From Cohnella mopanensis (lineage in GTDB: Bacteria; Bacillota; Bacilli; Paenibacillales; Paenibacillaceae): a stretch of DNA of 64,000 nucleotides. A program made the position numbers and the translations under genes. The notes beneath the pieces were generated by a model that saw nothing but the letters and a program-made list of their open reading frames with translations, was not told the DNA's origin and made no database searches. The stretch lies in assembly GCF_022352055.1 (NCBI RefSeq), contig NZ_JAKRWM010000016.1:1-64000 (forward strand), written 5' to 3'. Below are positions 51,279 through 59,530 of this stretch, one piece after another. Position 1 is the stretch's first letter. Each line of letters opens with the position of its first letter.

Positions 51279-52829
51279 ATGAGAAAAAGTATTAAGAAAC
51301 TGACGGTAGGGTTATTGGGAGCAACGATGGTTCTTAGCAGTGCTGCATGCAGCACTAAGGCACCGACAGAAAGTACGGAGAGCACAGAGTATAAGGGTGA
51401 TTTGGATTATGTGAAGCTGAGAATGTATGCGATTTCCGATGCACCCAATAATACGGACCTGGCAAAGCAGTATTGGGATAAGCTCAATGACAGATTAAAA
51501 AAGGAACTTAATACGACTATTGATTTCACTTATGCAGCAGGCAATGATTACAGAAACAACTATGCTCTGGCAATTGCTTCAGGAGAAGAATATGACCTGA
51601 TGCAGGCGGCTCCCGGCTGGTTGGATTATCAAAGCTATGCATCAAAGAACGCATTTAAGCCGCTTGATGATCTGCTGCCGCAGTATGCACCTTACATCTG
51701 GAAGAATATTCCGAAAACGACATGGGATGCAGCATCTGTCAACGGAAAGATCTATGGTGTTCCCGGTTTGGAAACAGGAGTAACAGCACCCGCCTTCGTA
51801 TACAGAGAGGATTTAAGAAAGAAACACAATCTGCCTGAAATCAAGTCGATGGATGATATTGAGACCTATCTGCAGGGTATCAAGGACAATGAGCCGGGAA
51901 TAACCCCGAGTGATGATTATCAGAGTCAGGTATACGGTACTTCCTGGATTTACACCACACCATATATCGGCATCGATGAAATTCATGACAGACTTTACAA
52001 CTTTGTTTATGACCCCAGAAACGGTCAAGTGCTCAGTGTTATCGAGACCCCTGAATTCAAAGAATATATGAATAAAATGAAGGATTGGGCTGACCGAGGC
52101 TTTTGGTCTTCCAGCGTACTTACCAGCACTAACTGGGGCGTATCGCAGGTACTCAACGGAGTAGCAGCGGCATCCTTCAATGAACAGTTGCCCGGCTATA
52201 ACAACCATGCGACACAGGTAGCAAAAGAACATGGCGCTGAGGGCTGGGAATTGAATTATTTTATGTATTTTGAAGGAAATCCAGACTCCGTTCTTCAAGG
52301 CTCCACAACCAGCAATATGACGGCAATCTCAACGAATGCTAAGAATCCTGAACGAGCACTGATGGTTCTGGATTATATACAGCAGCATGAAGATCTCTGG
52401 AAGTTAATTGCTTATGGTACAGAGGGTGTTAATTACAACCTGACTGCAGATGGAATGATTGATACGTCAAACATTGCAGACGGTGCATCCTTCAACTATT
52501 TCCCCAGCGGTATGTTTGCAAATGCAAACTTCAAGAAGCGCAAAAGCGATGCTTGGGTAAATTATGACACCATGATGGAAAAGATCAATAAAAAAGTGGT
52601 ACCCGACATTTTTGAAGGCTTTGTAATGGATAAAAGCAGCTTCGAGACGCAGTATACAGCACTTAATGATGTAAATAGCCAATATGGATACCCGCTGGAG
52701 GCAGGTCTTCTCAAAGATGTGGATAAGGCATACCAGAGATATCTGGATAAAGCCAAGGCTGCAGGTCTTGATAAGGTTAGAGCAGAAGTGGAAAAACAGG
52801 TCAATGCTTGGCTTGCATCCAAAAAGTAA
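51279..52829 (+). CDS. Extracellular solute-binding lipoprotein of the LplB/LplC-type transporter
   Basis: 516 aa, lipobox SAAC with Cys24 and a Thr/Ser/Glu-rich linker. The mature part resembles family 1 solute-binding proteins of the LplA/YtcQ type: EYDLMQAAPGWLDY, NGKIYGVPGLE, AFVYREDLRKKHNLPEIKS and DKAYQRYLDKAKAAGLDKVRAEV near the end. It captures an oligosaccharide for the permeases encoded upstream. Preceded by AAGAGGAGG and followed by a GC-rich hairpin. Codon choice (frequent AGA, ATA-rich and A/T-ending codons) differs from the genes after 52.9 kb. Confidence 0.9.
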   Translation: MRKSIKKLTVGLLGATMVLSSAACSTKAPTESTESTEYKGDLDYVKLRMYAISDAPNNTDLAKQYWDKLNDRLKKELNTTIDFTYAAGNDYRNNYALAIASGEEYDLMQAAPGWLDYQSYASKNAFKPLDDLLPQYAPYIWKNIPKTTWDAASVNGKIYGVPGLETGVTAPAFVYREDLRKKHNLPEIKSMDDIETYLQGIKDNEPGITPSDDYQSQVYGTSWIYTTPYIGIDEIHDRLYNFVYDPRNGQVLSVIETPEFKEYMNKMKDWADRGFWSSSVLTSTNWGVSQVLNGVAAASFNEQLPGYNNHATQVAKEHGAEGWELNYFMYFEGNPDSVLQGSTTSNMTAISTNAKNPERALMVLDYIQQHEDLWKLIAYGTEGVNYNLTADGMIDTSNIADGASFNYFPSGMFANANFKKRKSDAWVNYDTMMEKINKKVVPDIFEGFVMDKSSFETQYTALNDVNSQYGYPLEAGLLKDVDKAYQRYLDKAKAAGLDKVRAEVEKQVNAWLASKK

Positions 52830-52840
52830 AGATTAACAGA

Positions 52841-52875
52841 CCCGTCCTTTCCCGCAAGGGAAGGGGCGGGATTTA
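52841..52875 (+). terminator. Hairpin after the solute-binding protein gene
   Basis: CCCGTCCTTTCCC (52841-52853) pairs with GGGAAGGGGCGGG (52858-52870), loop GCAA, then ATTTAAAA. Probably partial termination, giving more binding protein than downstream enzymes. Confidence 0.65.
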
Positions 52876-52964
52876 AAAAGATAGGATGAGGAAATCCGAT
52901 AGATTTATCTATGGAAGACAGGTATGGAAGCTTAAAACATCGCAATGGTGAGGAGTGCAGGTCA

Positions 52965-53606
52965 ATGAAGAGCATAGTGTATATTATTCGCGATGATATA
53001 AACCACCCGAAGGAAGTCATAGATCCGGTAATGGAAAAGGTTTTCGATTCGGAGCAATGGGAGGTTATCCTCACTGACCGGGCGAAAGATTTGATTGAGA
53101 CCGAGGCATTGGTAGATTTGGCCTTGTTCTTTACCAACGGGCGTCCTGAAGGGGAGACCAATATGACCCCGGAAGAGCAGCGGCAGATTGTCCAGAAGGT
53201 GAGGAACGGCATGGGCATTATGTTCATACATGCAGGACTTGTCCTCATCGAGACGGACAGCCCGTTCTATTTGGAGCTGAATTCCGGCCGATTCATCGAG
53301 CATTCTCCCCATCACGTGGAGGTGACGAATAACCCGGTAACAAGCTTCAAGCATCCGATTATCGAGGGCATCGAGCCGTTCGTTGCTATCGACGAGCATT
53401 ACTACTGTCAAGTGGATACGACGAAAACCGATGTGATTCTGTTCAGCACTTCCCAGCATGTGACGGCAGTAGGGGGATGGGCACATAAGGTTGGGGCAGG
53501 CAAAGTAGTGGCGCTGACTCCTGGACATAATCCGGAGGCGCTGGGCCACCCTCAAATGATTCAGCTCATGAAGAACGGTGTGGACTGGGCTGCTCGCCAG
53601 AGCTAG
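52965..53606 (+). CDS. ThuA-like family protein
   Basis: 213 aa from ATG at 52965 behind GAGGAG; longer in-frame readings lack a start signal. ThuA-type fold: VDLALFFTNGRPEG, NGMGIMFIHAGLVL, HPIIEGIEPF, DEHYYCQVD, and VVALTPGHNPEALGHPQM. Shares family with the product of 46748-47518 but is divergent and shorter. It sits first among the enzymes after the transporter, with a TIM-barrel enzyme next, as in other keto-sugar loci. The reaction is not known. Confidence 0.85.
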   Translation: MKSIVYIIRDDINHPKEVIDPVMEKVFDSEQWEVILTDRAKDLIETEALVDLALFFTNGRPEGETNMTPEEQRQIVQKVRNGMGIMFIHAGLVLIETDSPFYLELNSGRFIEHSPHHVEVTNNPVTSFKHPIIEGIEPFVAIDEHYYCQVDTTKTDVILFSTSQHVTAVGGWAHKVGAGKVVALTPGHNPEALGHPQMIQLMKNGVDWAARQS

Positions 53607-53625
53607 AACATAACGAGGGAGCGAT

Positions 53626-54447
53626 GTGTCAGTGGGTTCGATGTCAGTAGCATTAGGATTATATTCGGTATACAAGGAGCTTCAGCGCGACCTGGAGTCG
53701 ACGCTGCGCAGAGTCAAGGCCATCGGCTATGAAGGGGTGGAATTCTACGGCCCGTTCATTCATGAGCCGGAGAAGATTAAAGATCTGCTGGAGGAAATCG
53801 GACTCGTCAACTGCGGCTGGCATACGGAATGGAAATTGCTGCAGGCAGATACGATTGACGCAACGCTGGACTACCACACCCGCGCCGGAACGACCAATAT
53901 TATTATCCCGGCCTTGGGCGGGCCTTGGCAAATTGGACATAAGCAGAGCGAGGATTGCGCGGATGTATGGGTGCAGTATGCAGTCCGCATCAATGAACTT
54001 GCGAGGCTGGCGGAAGAGCGGAATTTCCGCATCGGCTACCATACCCATGCGCATGAATTTAATACGCATTTTGGCGAGTCAACGCCGTGGTCGCTTCTTA
54101 GCGAACATACCCATTCCGGCATCATACTGGAGCTGGATACAGGCAATTGCATTGAAGCGGAGGCTGATCCGGCCCAGGCTATTGCAGATCACCCGGGGAG
54201 AGTACAGCTTGTGCATTGCAAGCCGTTCTCCTGTAAGCTTGGCCACGAGACATTCATCGGCAGCGCTACAGATGACAATGATTGGCCGGCTATTCTTGAG
54301 GCATGCAGCCGCTCCGGAACCGAATGGCTGATTGTAGAACATGAATCGGAGATTGAGTATCCCCAGTTTGATGGCGCAGAACGGTGTTATACCGGGCTGC
54401 TGGAGCAACTGGGGCAGCTTCGGCCGGCTGTAGACAGAGAAGTTTAG
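53626..54447 (+). CDS. Sugar phosphate isomerase/epimerase (AP_endonuc_2 TIM barrel)
   Basis: 273 aa from GTG behind GAGGGAG (an ATG at 53641 is also possible). TIM-barrel pattern with VALGLYSVYKELQRDLEST, GYEGVEFYGP, CGWHTEWKLL, IGYHTHAHEF, IILELDTGNCIEA, VQLVHCKPF and EWLIVEHE. Conserved Glu, Asp, His, Glu metal ligands are in those segments. The family includes inosose dehydratase and 3-keto-sugar enzymes. Twenty bp after thuA. Likely acts on a sugar oxidised by the dehydrogenase encoded next. Confidence 0.85.
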   Translation: MSVGSMSVALGLYSVYKELQRDLESTLRRVKAIGYEGVEFYGPFIHEPEKIKDLLEEIGLVNCGWHTEWKLLQADTIDATLDYHTRAGTTNIIIPALGGPWQIGHKQSEDCADVWVQYAVRINELARLAEERNFRIGYHTHAHEFNTHFGESTPWSLLSEHTHSGIILELDTGNCIEAEADPAQAIADHPGRVQLVHCKPFSCKLGHETFIGSATDDNDWPAILEACSRSGTEWLIVEHESEIEYPQFDGAERCYTGLLEQLGQLRPAVDREV

Positions 54448-54556
54448 CACAGCATAGATGTGGCATGCAGAAGCTGATGAGCTAACTCATGAAGCCAAGA
54501 GGGTTTTCTGCTGCCAATGCATCAGCTTTGTTACTAAACCAGTGGGAGATGTTACT

Positions 54557-55543
54557 GTGATTCAGACAAATCAGGCGATCAGATTCACAGGCAAGCAGCA
54601 AGCATCGCTTGTGCAGTGCGATTGGGAGCCGTCGCCGCTTGCAGCCGATGAAATTATAGGGCGAACGATCGTATCGCTCATTTCGAATGGCTCGGAGATG
54701 GGCGCATATATGGACCATTCCGGGGGAATGAAGTATCCGGTAGAGACTGGCTATGCCGCTATTCTCGAGGTGCTTGAGGTGGGGGAAGAGGTTACAAATG
54801 TGAGAGTGGGCGAACATGTGCTTGCGTTGTCCCCGCATCAGGCGTACAGCCGGGTCAAATTCAATGATTATATTCCTGTCCCGGTGGGAATGAAGCCGGA
54901 GCATGCCGTGATTGGCCGATTCCCGGCAGTCTCGATGACCTCCATGATTCATTCCCGAATCCGCCCGACAGAATCGGTTATGGTAACGGGGCTTGGCATT
55001 GTGGGCCTCATGTGCGCGCAAGTGATGCAGCATTGCGGCTATGAGGTCTATGCCTTTGATCCGAACGAGGGCCGCAGAGCAACAGCCCGCTCTTGCGGAT
55101 TGCGCCATGTATATACCTCACCGGATGAAGTGCCGGGACTGAAAGGAACGGCTGGATTGGCGATAGATTGCTCCGGCAGGGAAGAGGCGGTGTATTCCTT
55201 GCTTGCCAACCTGCGCAAGGGCGGGGAACTGTATTTGGTCGGCGTGCCTTGGTTCCGTTCTACGGACAAGTTTGCGCATGATTTGCTGCGCAGCATTTTC
55301 TATGGATATGTACAGGTTAATTCCGGCTGGGAATGGTCCCTTCCGCGACATTCTTCGGAGTTCCATCCTAACAGCAATCATGGGAGCATCAGGAAAGCTA
55401 TGGAATGGATTCGCGACGGGCTGCTCCAGGTAGAGAACATTTATGATATCTATGCGCCAAGCGCATGTGGAGAAGTGTATGCGGGAATTGCTGACAGCAC
55501 ATTGACGAAACCCTGCGTTATTTTTGATTGGAGCTTGGTTTAA
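54557..55543 (+). CDS. Medium-chain dehydrogenase/reductase lacking the zinc cysteine
   Basis: About 328 aa. The chosen start is GTG 54557 behind GGGAG; in-frame codons back to 54458 are unlike the family. The N-terminal GroES-like half reads LISNGSEMGAY where zinc-dependent members have a CGTD cysteine, so the catalytic zinc site appears lost. The Rossmann half has VMVTGLGIVGLMCAQVMQ, FDPNEGRRATA and ELYLVGVPW. Probable NAD(P)-dependent sugar oxidoreductase of the BchC/bi-domain-like branch. Between the TIM-barrel and VOC genes in the same direction. Confidence 0.78.
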   Translation: MIQTNQAIRFTGKQQASLVQCDWEPSPLAADEIIGRTIVSLISNGSEMGAYMDHSGGMKYPVETGYAAILEVLEVGEEVTNVRVGEHVLALSPHQAYSRVKFNDYIPVPVGMKPEHAVIGRFPAVSMTSMIHSRIRPTESVMVTGLGIVGLMCAQVMQHCGYEVYAFDPNEGRRATARSCGLRHVYTSPDEVPGLKGTAGLAIDCSGREEAVYSLLANLRKGGELYLVGVPWFRSTDKFAHDLLRSIFYGYVQVNSGWEWSLPRHSSEFHPNSNHGSIRKAMEWIRDGLLQVENIYDIYAPSACGEVYAGIADSTLTKPCVIFDWSLV

Positions 55544-55594
55544 TACCGGCTTGCCGTCGGCAACTCATCACAATTCCAGGAAGAGAGTGAGACC

Positions 55595-56005
55595 ATGTAT
55601 ACAACAACTAAAAAGCAGGGTATCCATCATGTTTGCCTAAAGACACGGGATATCGAAGGTACAGTCAAGTTTTATATAGAAGGTCTTGGCGCACGCTTTG
55701 TCGTGGAATGGGGCAAGGATGGGGCGGAGGATCATGCGGTGTTGGTGGATCTGGGTGATGGCGATTTCCTGGAAATCTACGAGACGAAGAGGGAATTTGT
55801 CGATGGGATGTGGGAGCATCTGGCAGTTCGTACGATGGATATCGAGGAATCGGTGCGTCGGGCCGTAGCGGCGGGAGCAACGCCTCTTGGCGTTCCGCGC
55901 CATAGTAATATTCCGGCCCGCTCGGGCGAAATCGTCAGCTTGAGCTTCTCCTACGTTCGCGCGCCGGGCGGCGAGCTCGTTGAGTTCATTCAGGATGACA
56001 ATTAA
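55595..56005 (+). CDS. VOC family protein
   Basis: 136 aa. TKKQGIHHVCLKTRDIEGTVKFYI at the start and GDFLEIYE, then GGELVEFIQDD at the end. Clear paralogue of the VOC protein encoded at 46301 (shared GIHHVCL, WG..G.EDHA, GD.LEI and GG..VE.IQD positions). Likely metal-dependent lyase or epimerase of the sugar pathway. AGGAAGAGAG precedes the ATG. Confidence 0.87.
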   Translation: MYTTTKKQGIHHVCLKTRDIEGTVKFYIEGLGARFVVEWGKDGAEDHAVLVDLGDGDFLEIYETKREFVDGMWEHLAVRTMDIEESVRRAVAAGATPLGVPRHSNIPARSGEIVSLSFSYVRAPGGELVEFIQDDN

Positions 56006-56078
56006 AAACAGGTCTTCGCACCATGATTTGTCTTCAGTTCCTGCGCCAAAAAAGCAAGTGCTATCAGGAGGAACCACA

Positions 56079-57035
56079 ATGGAGAAGTCTGTACTGGCTG
56101 TTGATTTGGGAGGAACCAAAATCTTGATCGGGGAAGTTTCGCTGGACGGCGAGGTGCTCGGAAGCAAGGTTTATGCATCGACAGTAGTATCACAAGATCA
56201 AGTATTCGAGACGATAGCGGCAAGTCTCAGAGATTATATCAAACATGTGGGACTGCAGCGTGAAGCGGCGGCGATCGGTATCGGCGTAGTAGGACGGGTC
56301 AACACGAGCGAGGGCATCTGGCTCGAAATTGATACTTCCAGAAGCCAGCCGATCGAGCTCGCCCAGAAGATTAGCGAGCTGTTCGCGATGCCTTGCACAA
56401 TCGGCAATGATGTCTACAGTGCAACGCTCGCGGAGCAGAAATGGGGCTGCGGCACCTATTCGAACAATTTTATTTATATGAATATCGGTACGGGGATTGC
56501 CGCCCGTAGTGTAGTAAACGGCGAGCCGATTATCGGCGGGCATTTCAATGCGGGCGAGGTTGGGCATCATGTCGTAGATTATGACAGCGATGTTCAATGC
56601 ATATGCGGAAGGAAGGGCTGTGTGGAGCTGTTGGCTTCCGGGCTCGGGATGCACAATCGGATCGTTGCGCTGAAGCCGTCCTATCCCGATTCGGCCATTG
56701 TCATCCCGAATGAAGGCCGTGTAGGTGTCGAAGAGATTTTTACAGGCTACGACCACGGTGATCCGCTCTGTACAGAGGTTGTGGATACTGCGCTGCAGGC
56801 TGTAGCGGAAACGATTATGAATATGGTCCGCTTCTCCGATCCGGACACTGTCGTACTTGGCGGCGGTGTTGTTAATGGAAGCTGGTTTATTGATAAGCTG
56901 CAGCCCCGGCTGCAGGCGAAGACGATGCGTTTCGTTACTAACGGCGTGAGGAAGTCGGTGATCGACGAGGCCTTTATCGGATTAAAGGGCGCTGCATGGA
57001 TGGCTATACGAACGATATCCAAGCTGGAAGCTTAA
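56079..57035 (+). CDS. ROK-family sugar kinase
   Basis: 318 aa from ATG at 56079 behind CAGGAGGAA. ATP-binding start VLAVDLGGTKILIGEV, the catalytic Asp in CTIGNDVYSATLAEQKWG, GTGIAARSVVNGEPIIGGHFNAGEVGH, and the ROK zinc motif CICGRKGCVELLASG. Phosphorylates a hexose or amino sugar with ATP in the cytosol. Next to a glycoside hydrolase and a SIS protein, it could phosphorylate the released monosaccharide. ROK proteins can also be repressors, but no DNA-binding domain is present. Confidence 0.92.
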   Translation: MEKSVLAVDLGGTKILIGEVSLDGEVLGSKVYASTVVSQDQVFETIAASLRDYIKHVGLQREAAAIGIGVVGRVNTSEGIWLEIDTSRSQPIELAQKISELFAMPCTIGNDVYSATLAEQKWGCGTYSNNFIYMNIGTGIAARSVVNGEPIIGGHFNAGEVGHHVVDYDSDVQCICGRKGCVELLASGLGMHNRIVALKPSYPDSAIVIPNEGRVGVEEIFTGYDHGDPLCTEVVDTALQAVAETIMNMVRFSDPDTVVLGGGVVNGSWFIDKLQPRLQAKTMRFVTNGVRKSVIDEAFIGLKGAAWMAIRTISKLEA

Positions 57036-57054
57036 AAGGGGGGATAACGGAATC

Positions 57055-59454
57055 ATGGCATCGAAAATAGCACGTGAACTTGAACTGTCAAATCTGATTC
57101 ACAGACCGCTGAAGGTGGACGAGAGTGCGTCATTGGAAGCGGACAGCTTGAAGAAGGAAGTATTGGACAGGGTAGTCATTCTCGATCAGGCCGCGGGCGG
57201 CAATCGGTGGATGCATCGTGGACTCGGGGCGTCAAGCGTGCTTGAAGGCGGTCTGTTGCAGCTGACTTCTCCGTTTGTTATGGATACATGGCCGGAGGGT
57301 TCGCCTAGCGACGGAGATTACAGCACTTACGGGCATGTAGGCGTCTATCGGACGTTCGATCATGAGAACTGGGAGAACTTCAACCGGATTTCCTTCGAAA
57401 TTTACCCGGACTGCAGCGGAATGTCGAACCCGCATATTAAAGTAGGCATAAAAAATGACGGCACGATCAAAATTCCCGATATTTATCACCGTGAAGGCTC
57501 CAATGTCATCAATTTGAAAGACCGGCAGTGGAATGTATGCTCGATGGAAATTCCGGACTTGCCGCGGGACGGGATTACCGAGCTTGAGTTTTGCTATGAT
57601 ATGTACGGCAAAGACCGTGCGACCGGCGATACGATGAAATATAGCATTCGCAACGTCTTCCTGGAAAAGGTAGCCTACCCGAACATTTCGAAGGGATGGC
57701 AGCCAAGAAGCAAGGATATTATTTTTTCCCATAACGGCTATAGTGTGGAGCAACCTAAAACGATGATTTTGGCGGAGCAGCAGACATCGACTTTCACCGT
57801 TATCGAGCTTGAGACGGGAGAGGAGAAGTTCACCGGTCCCGTTAATCATGTGAGCACCTCTATCGGCAGCTTCTCCGTTGTGGACTTTTCCGCGTTTAAG
57901 GAGAAAGGAAAGTATATCGTCCGGGTAGGTGAGCTGCTGACAAAACCCTTCGAGATTGGCGGCGCGGCGGACCGATGGGAAGATTCGATCTGGAAATCGA
58001 TTAACTTTATCTATTGCGAGCGCTGCGGCTGTCCGGTGCACGGCATTCACGGCAGCTGCCATGAGGATATTCTCGCCCGGCATAACGGTGGAACGATCAT
58101 TTTCAATGGCGGATGGCATGATGCAGGTGATGTATCCCAGCAACTGGTGCAGACGGCAGAGGTGGCAAACGCCCTCTATGAGATTGCCCATCAAGTGAAG
58201 GAGCGCAACTATCCGCTGTACCTTCGTCTTGTCGAAGAGGGAGAATGGGGGGTGGACTTCATTCTGAAGACCCGATTCGGCGATGGCTACCGGGCTACAA
58301 GCGCAGGTATCCGAATCTGGTCGGACGGCATCATGGGCAATATGGACGATATGACTGCCCGCGTGCACAACAATCCGTACGAAAACTTTATCCTCTCCGG
58401 CATCGAAGCGCAGATCGCCATGTTCATGGAGGATGGGGATATACTGAAGGATAAATTAACAGCCTGTGCGATCCAGGATTTCAAATATGCAGTTGAGCAA
58501 TTCGAGCTCAGAAGCTTTGCGCCGAAGCCTATCTTCTGGGAGCACACCTACAGTAGCTCGGAAAGCTTGTTCATGGCGACGGCTTCATGGTCGGCATCGC
58601 TCCAATTCCAGCTGACAGGCGAGGCTTCCTATGCAATCAAGGCTGTCGAATATTTAGACTATGTTATCGATTCGCAAGAGCTTGCCGGCATTCAAACCGA
58701 TGACAGCAAGACCGTAGCCGGCTTCTTCTACCGGACACCGGAGAAGAAGGTCATTCAGCATTTCAACCACCAGGCCAGAGAGCATGTGTATTTGCAGGCT
58801 TTCAGTGAAATTCTGAAGTCGCAGCCTGAGCATGCCAAGCGTGACAGCTGGACGGAATCCGTCCGAAGCTACGGGGAATATATCAAGTTTCTGACAGCCT
58901 TTACAGCGCCGTATCCCATGATTTCAAGTGGCATTTACCATGTGGCTGAGAATGAGGACCGTGAAAGCTTCGAGCTCCAGCATTTGTTGGTTGGGGAGGA
59001 AGCGAAAGCGTTGTATACGGAGCAATTGAGGCAGGGTGTCCGTCTGAACGACTACTATTACTTGAAGCGGTTTCCGGTCTGGTTCTCGTTCAAGGGTAAC
59101 ACGGCGATCGTCCTTTCTACAGGCAAGGCCGCGTCCCTGGCAGGCATGCTGCTTGAGGATCAGGAGCTGATCTCGATTGCCGAGAGCCAGCTGCAGTGGG
59201 TAGTAGGCAAGAATCCGTTCGGCCAATCGCTGATGTACGGCGAAGGCTATAACTTCGCCCAGCAGTACAGTGTGCTTAGCGGAGAAATTGTAGGTGAAAT
59301 TCCGGTAGGCGTACAAACTTTCGAGAACGAGGATATTCCATACTGGCCGCAAATGAACAACGCCACCTACAAGGAAGTATGGGTCGGTCTTGCAGGCAAA
59401 TGGCTGTCTCTGCTCTCCGACTTGTACGCGTACGACAAGCAGAGCGAGGCTTGA
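57055..59454 (+). CDS. Glycoside hydrolase family 9-like enzyme, no signal peptide
   Basis: 799 aa. No signal peptide or anchor is visible, so the enzyme is probably cytosolic. Residues about 40-215 form a beta-rich N-terminal domain, 225-300 an Ig-like (CelD_N) domain (FTVIELETGEEKFTG, FSAFKEKGKYIVRVGE), and about 310-790 an alpha/alpha barrel with IHGSCHEDI, FNGGWHDAGDVSQQ (the GH9 DAGD aspartates) and the C-terminal VVGKNPFGQSLMYGEGYN and VGLAGKWL. Most GH9 are secreted cellulases; cytosolic members include exo-beta-glucosaminidases acting on chito-oligosaccharides. Operon with a ROK kinase and SIS protein. Confidence 0.85.
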   Translation: MASKIARELELSNLIHRPLKVDESASLEADSLKKEVLDRVVILDQAAGGNRWMHRGLGASSVLEGGLLQLTSPFVMDTWPEGSPSDGDYSTYGHVGVYRTFDHENWENFNRISFEIYPDCSGMSNPHIKVGIKNDGTIKIPDIYHREGSNVINLKDRQWNVCSMEIPDLPRDGITELEFCYDMYGKDRATGDTMKYSIRNVFLEKVAYPNISKGWQPRSKDIIFSHNGYSVEQPKTMILAEQQTSTFTVIELETGEEKFTGPVNHVSTSIGSFSVVDFSAFKEKGKYIVRVGELLTKPFEIGGAADRWEDSIWKSINFIYCERCGCPVHGIHGSCHEDILARHNGGTIIFNGGWHDAGDVSQQLVQTAEVANALYEIAHQVKERNYPLYLRLVEEGEWGVDFILKTRFGDGYRATSAGIRIWSDGIMGNMDDMTARVHNNPYENFILSGIEAQIAMFMEDGDILKDKLTACAIQDFKYAVEQFELRSFAPKPIFWEHTYSSSESLFMATASWSASLQFQLTGEASYAIKAVEYLDYVIDSQELAGIQTDDSKTVAGFFYRTPEKKVIQHFNHQAREHVYLQAFSEILKSQPEHAKRDSWTESVRSYGEYIKFLTAFTAPYPMISSGIYHVAENEDRESFELQHLLVGEEAKALYTEQLRQGVRLNDYYYLKRFPVWFSFKGNTAIVLSTGKAASLAGMLLEDQELISIAESQLQWVVGKNPFGQSLMYGEGYNFAQQYSVLSGEIVGEIPVGVQTFENEDIPYWPQMNNATYKEVWVGLAGKWLSLLSDLYAYDKQSEA

Positions 59455-59478
59455 GCAAACCATAATGCGACATTCTGA

Positions 59479-59508
59479 ACCGGCAGCGTGATCTGCCGGT
59501 CAGTTTTG
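59479..59508 (+). terminator. Intercistronic stem-loop before the SIS gene
   Basis: ACCGGCAG (59479-59486) pairs with CTGCCGGT (59493-59500), followed by CAGTTTTG. A weak terminator or processing site inside the operon. Confidence 0.45.
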
Positions 59509-59530
59509 TCATGTATAGGAGGAACAATCG

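Noticed and set aside
57232..58368. Long minus-strand open frame (378 codons) opposite the GH9 gene
   Set aside because: It lies wholly inside a well supported gene on the other strand, has no domain resemblance and no ribosome site; it is a by-product of codon bias.
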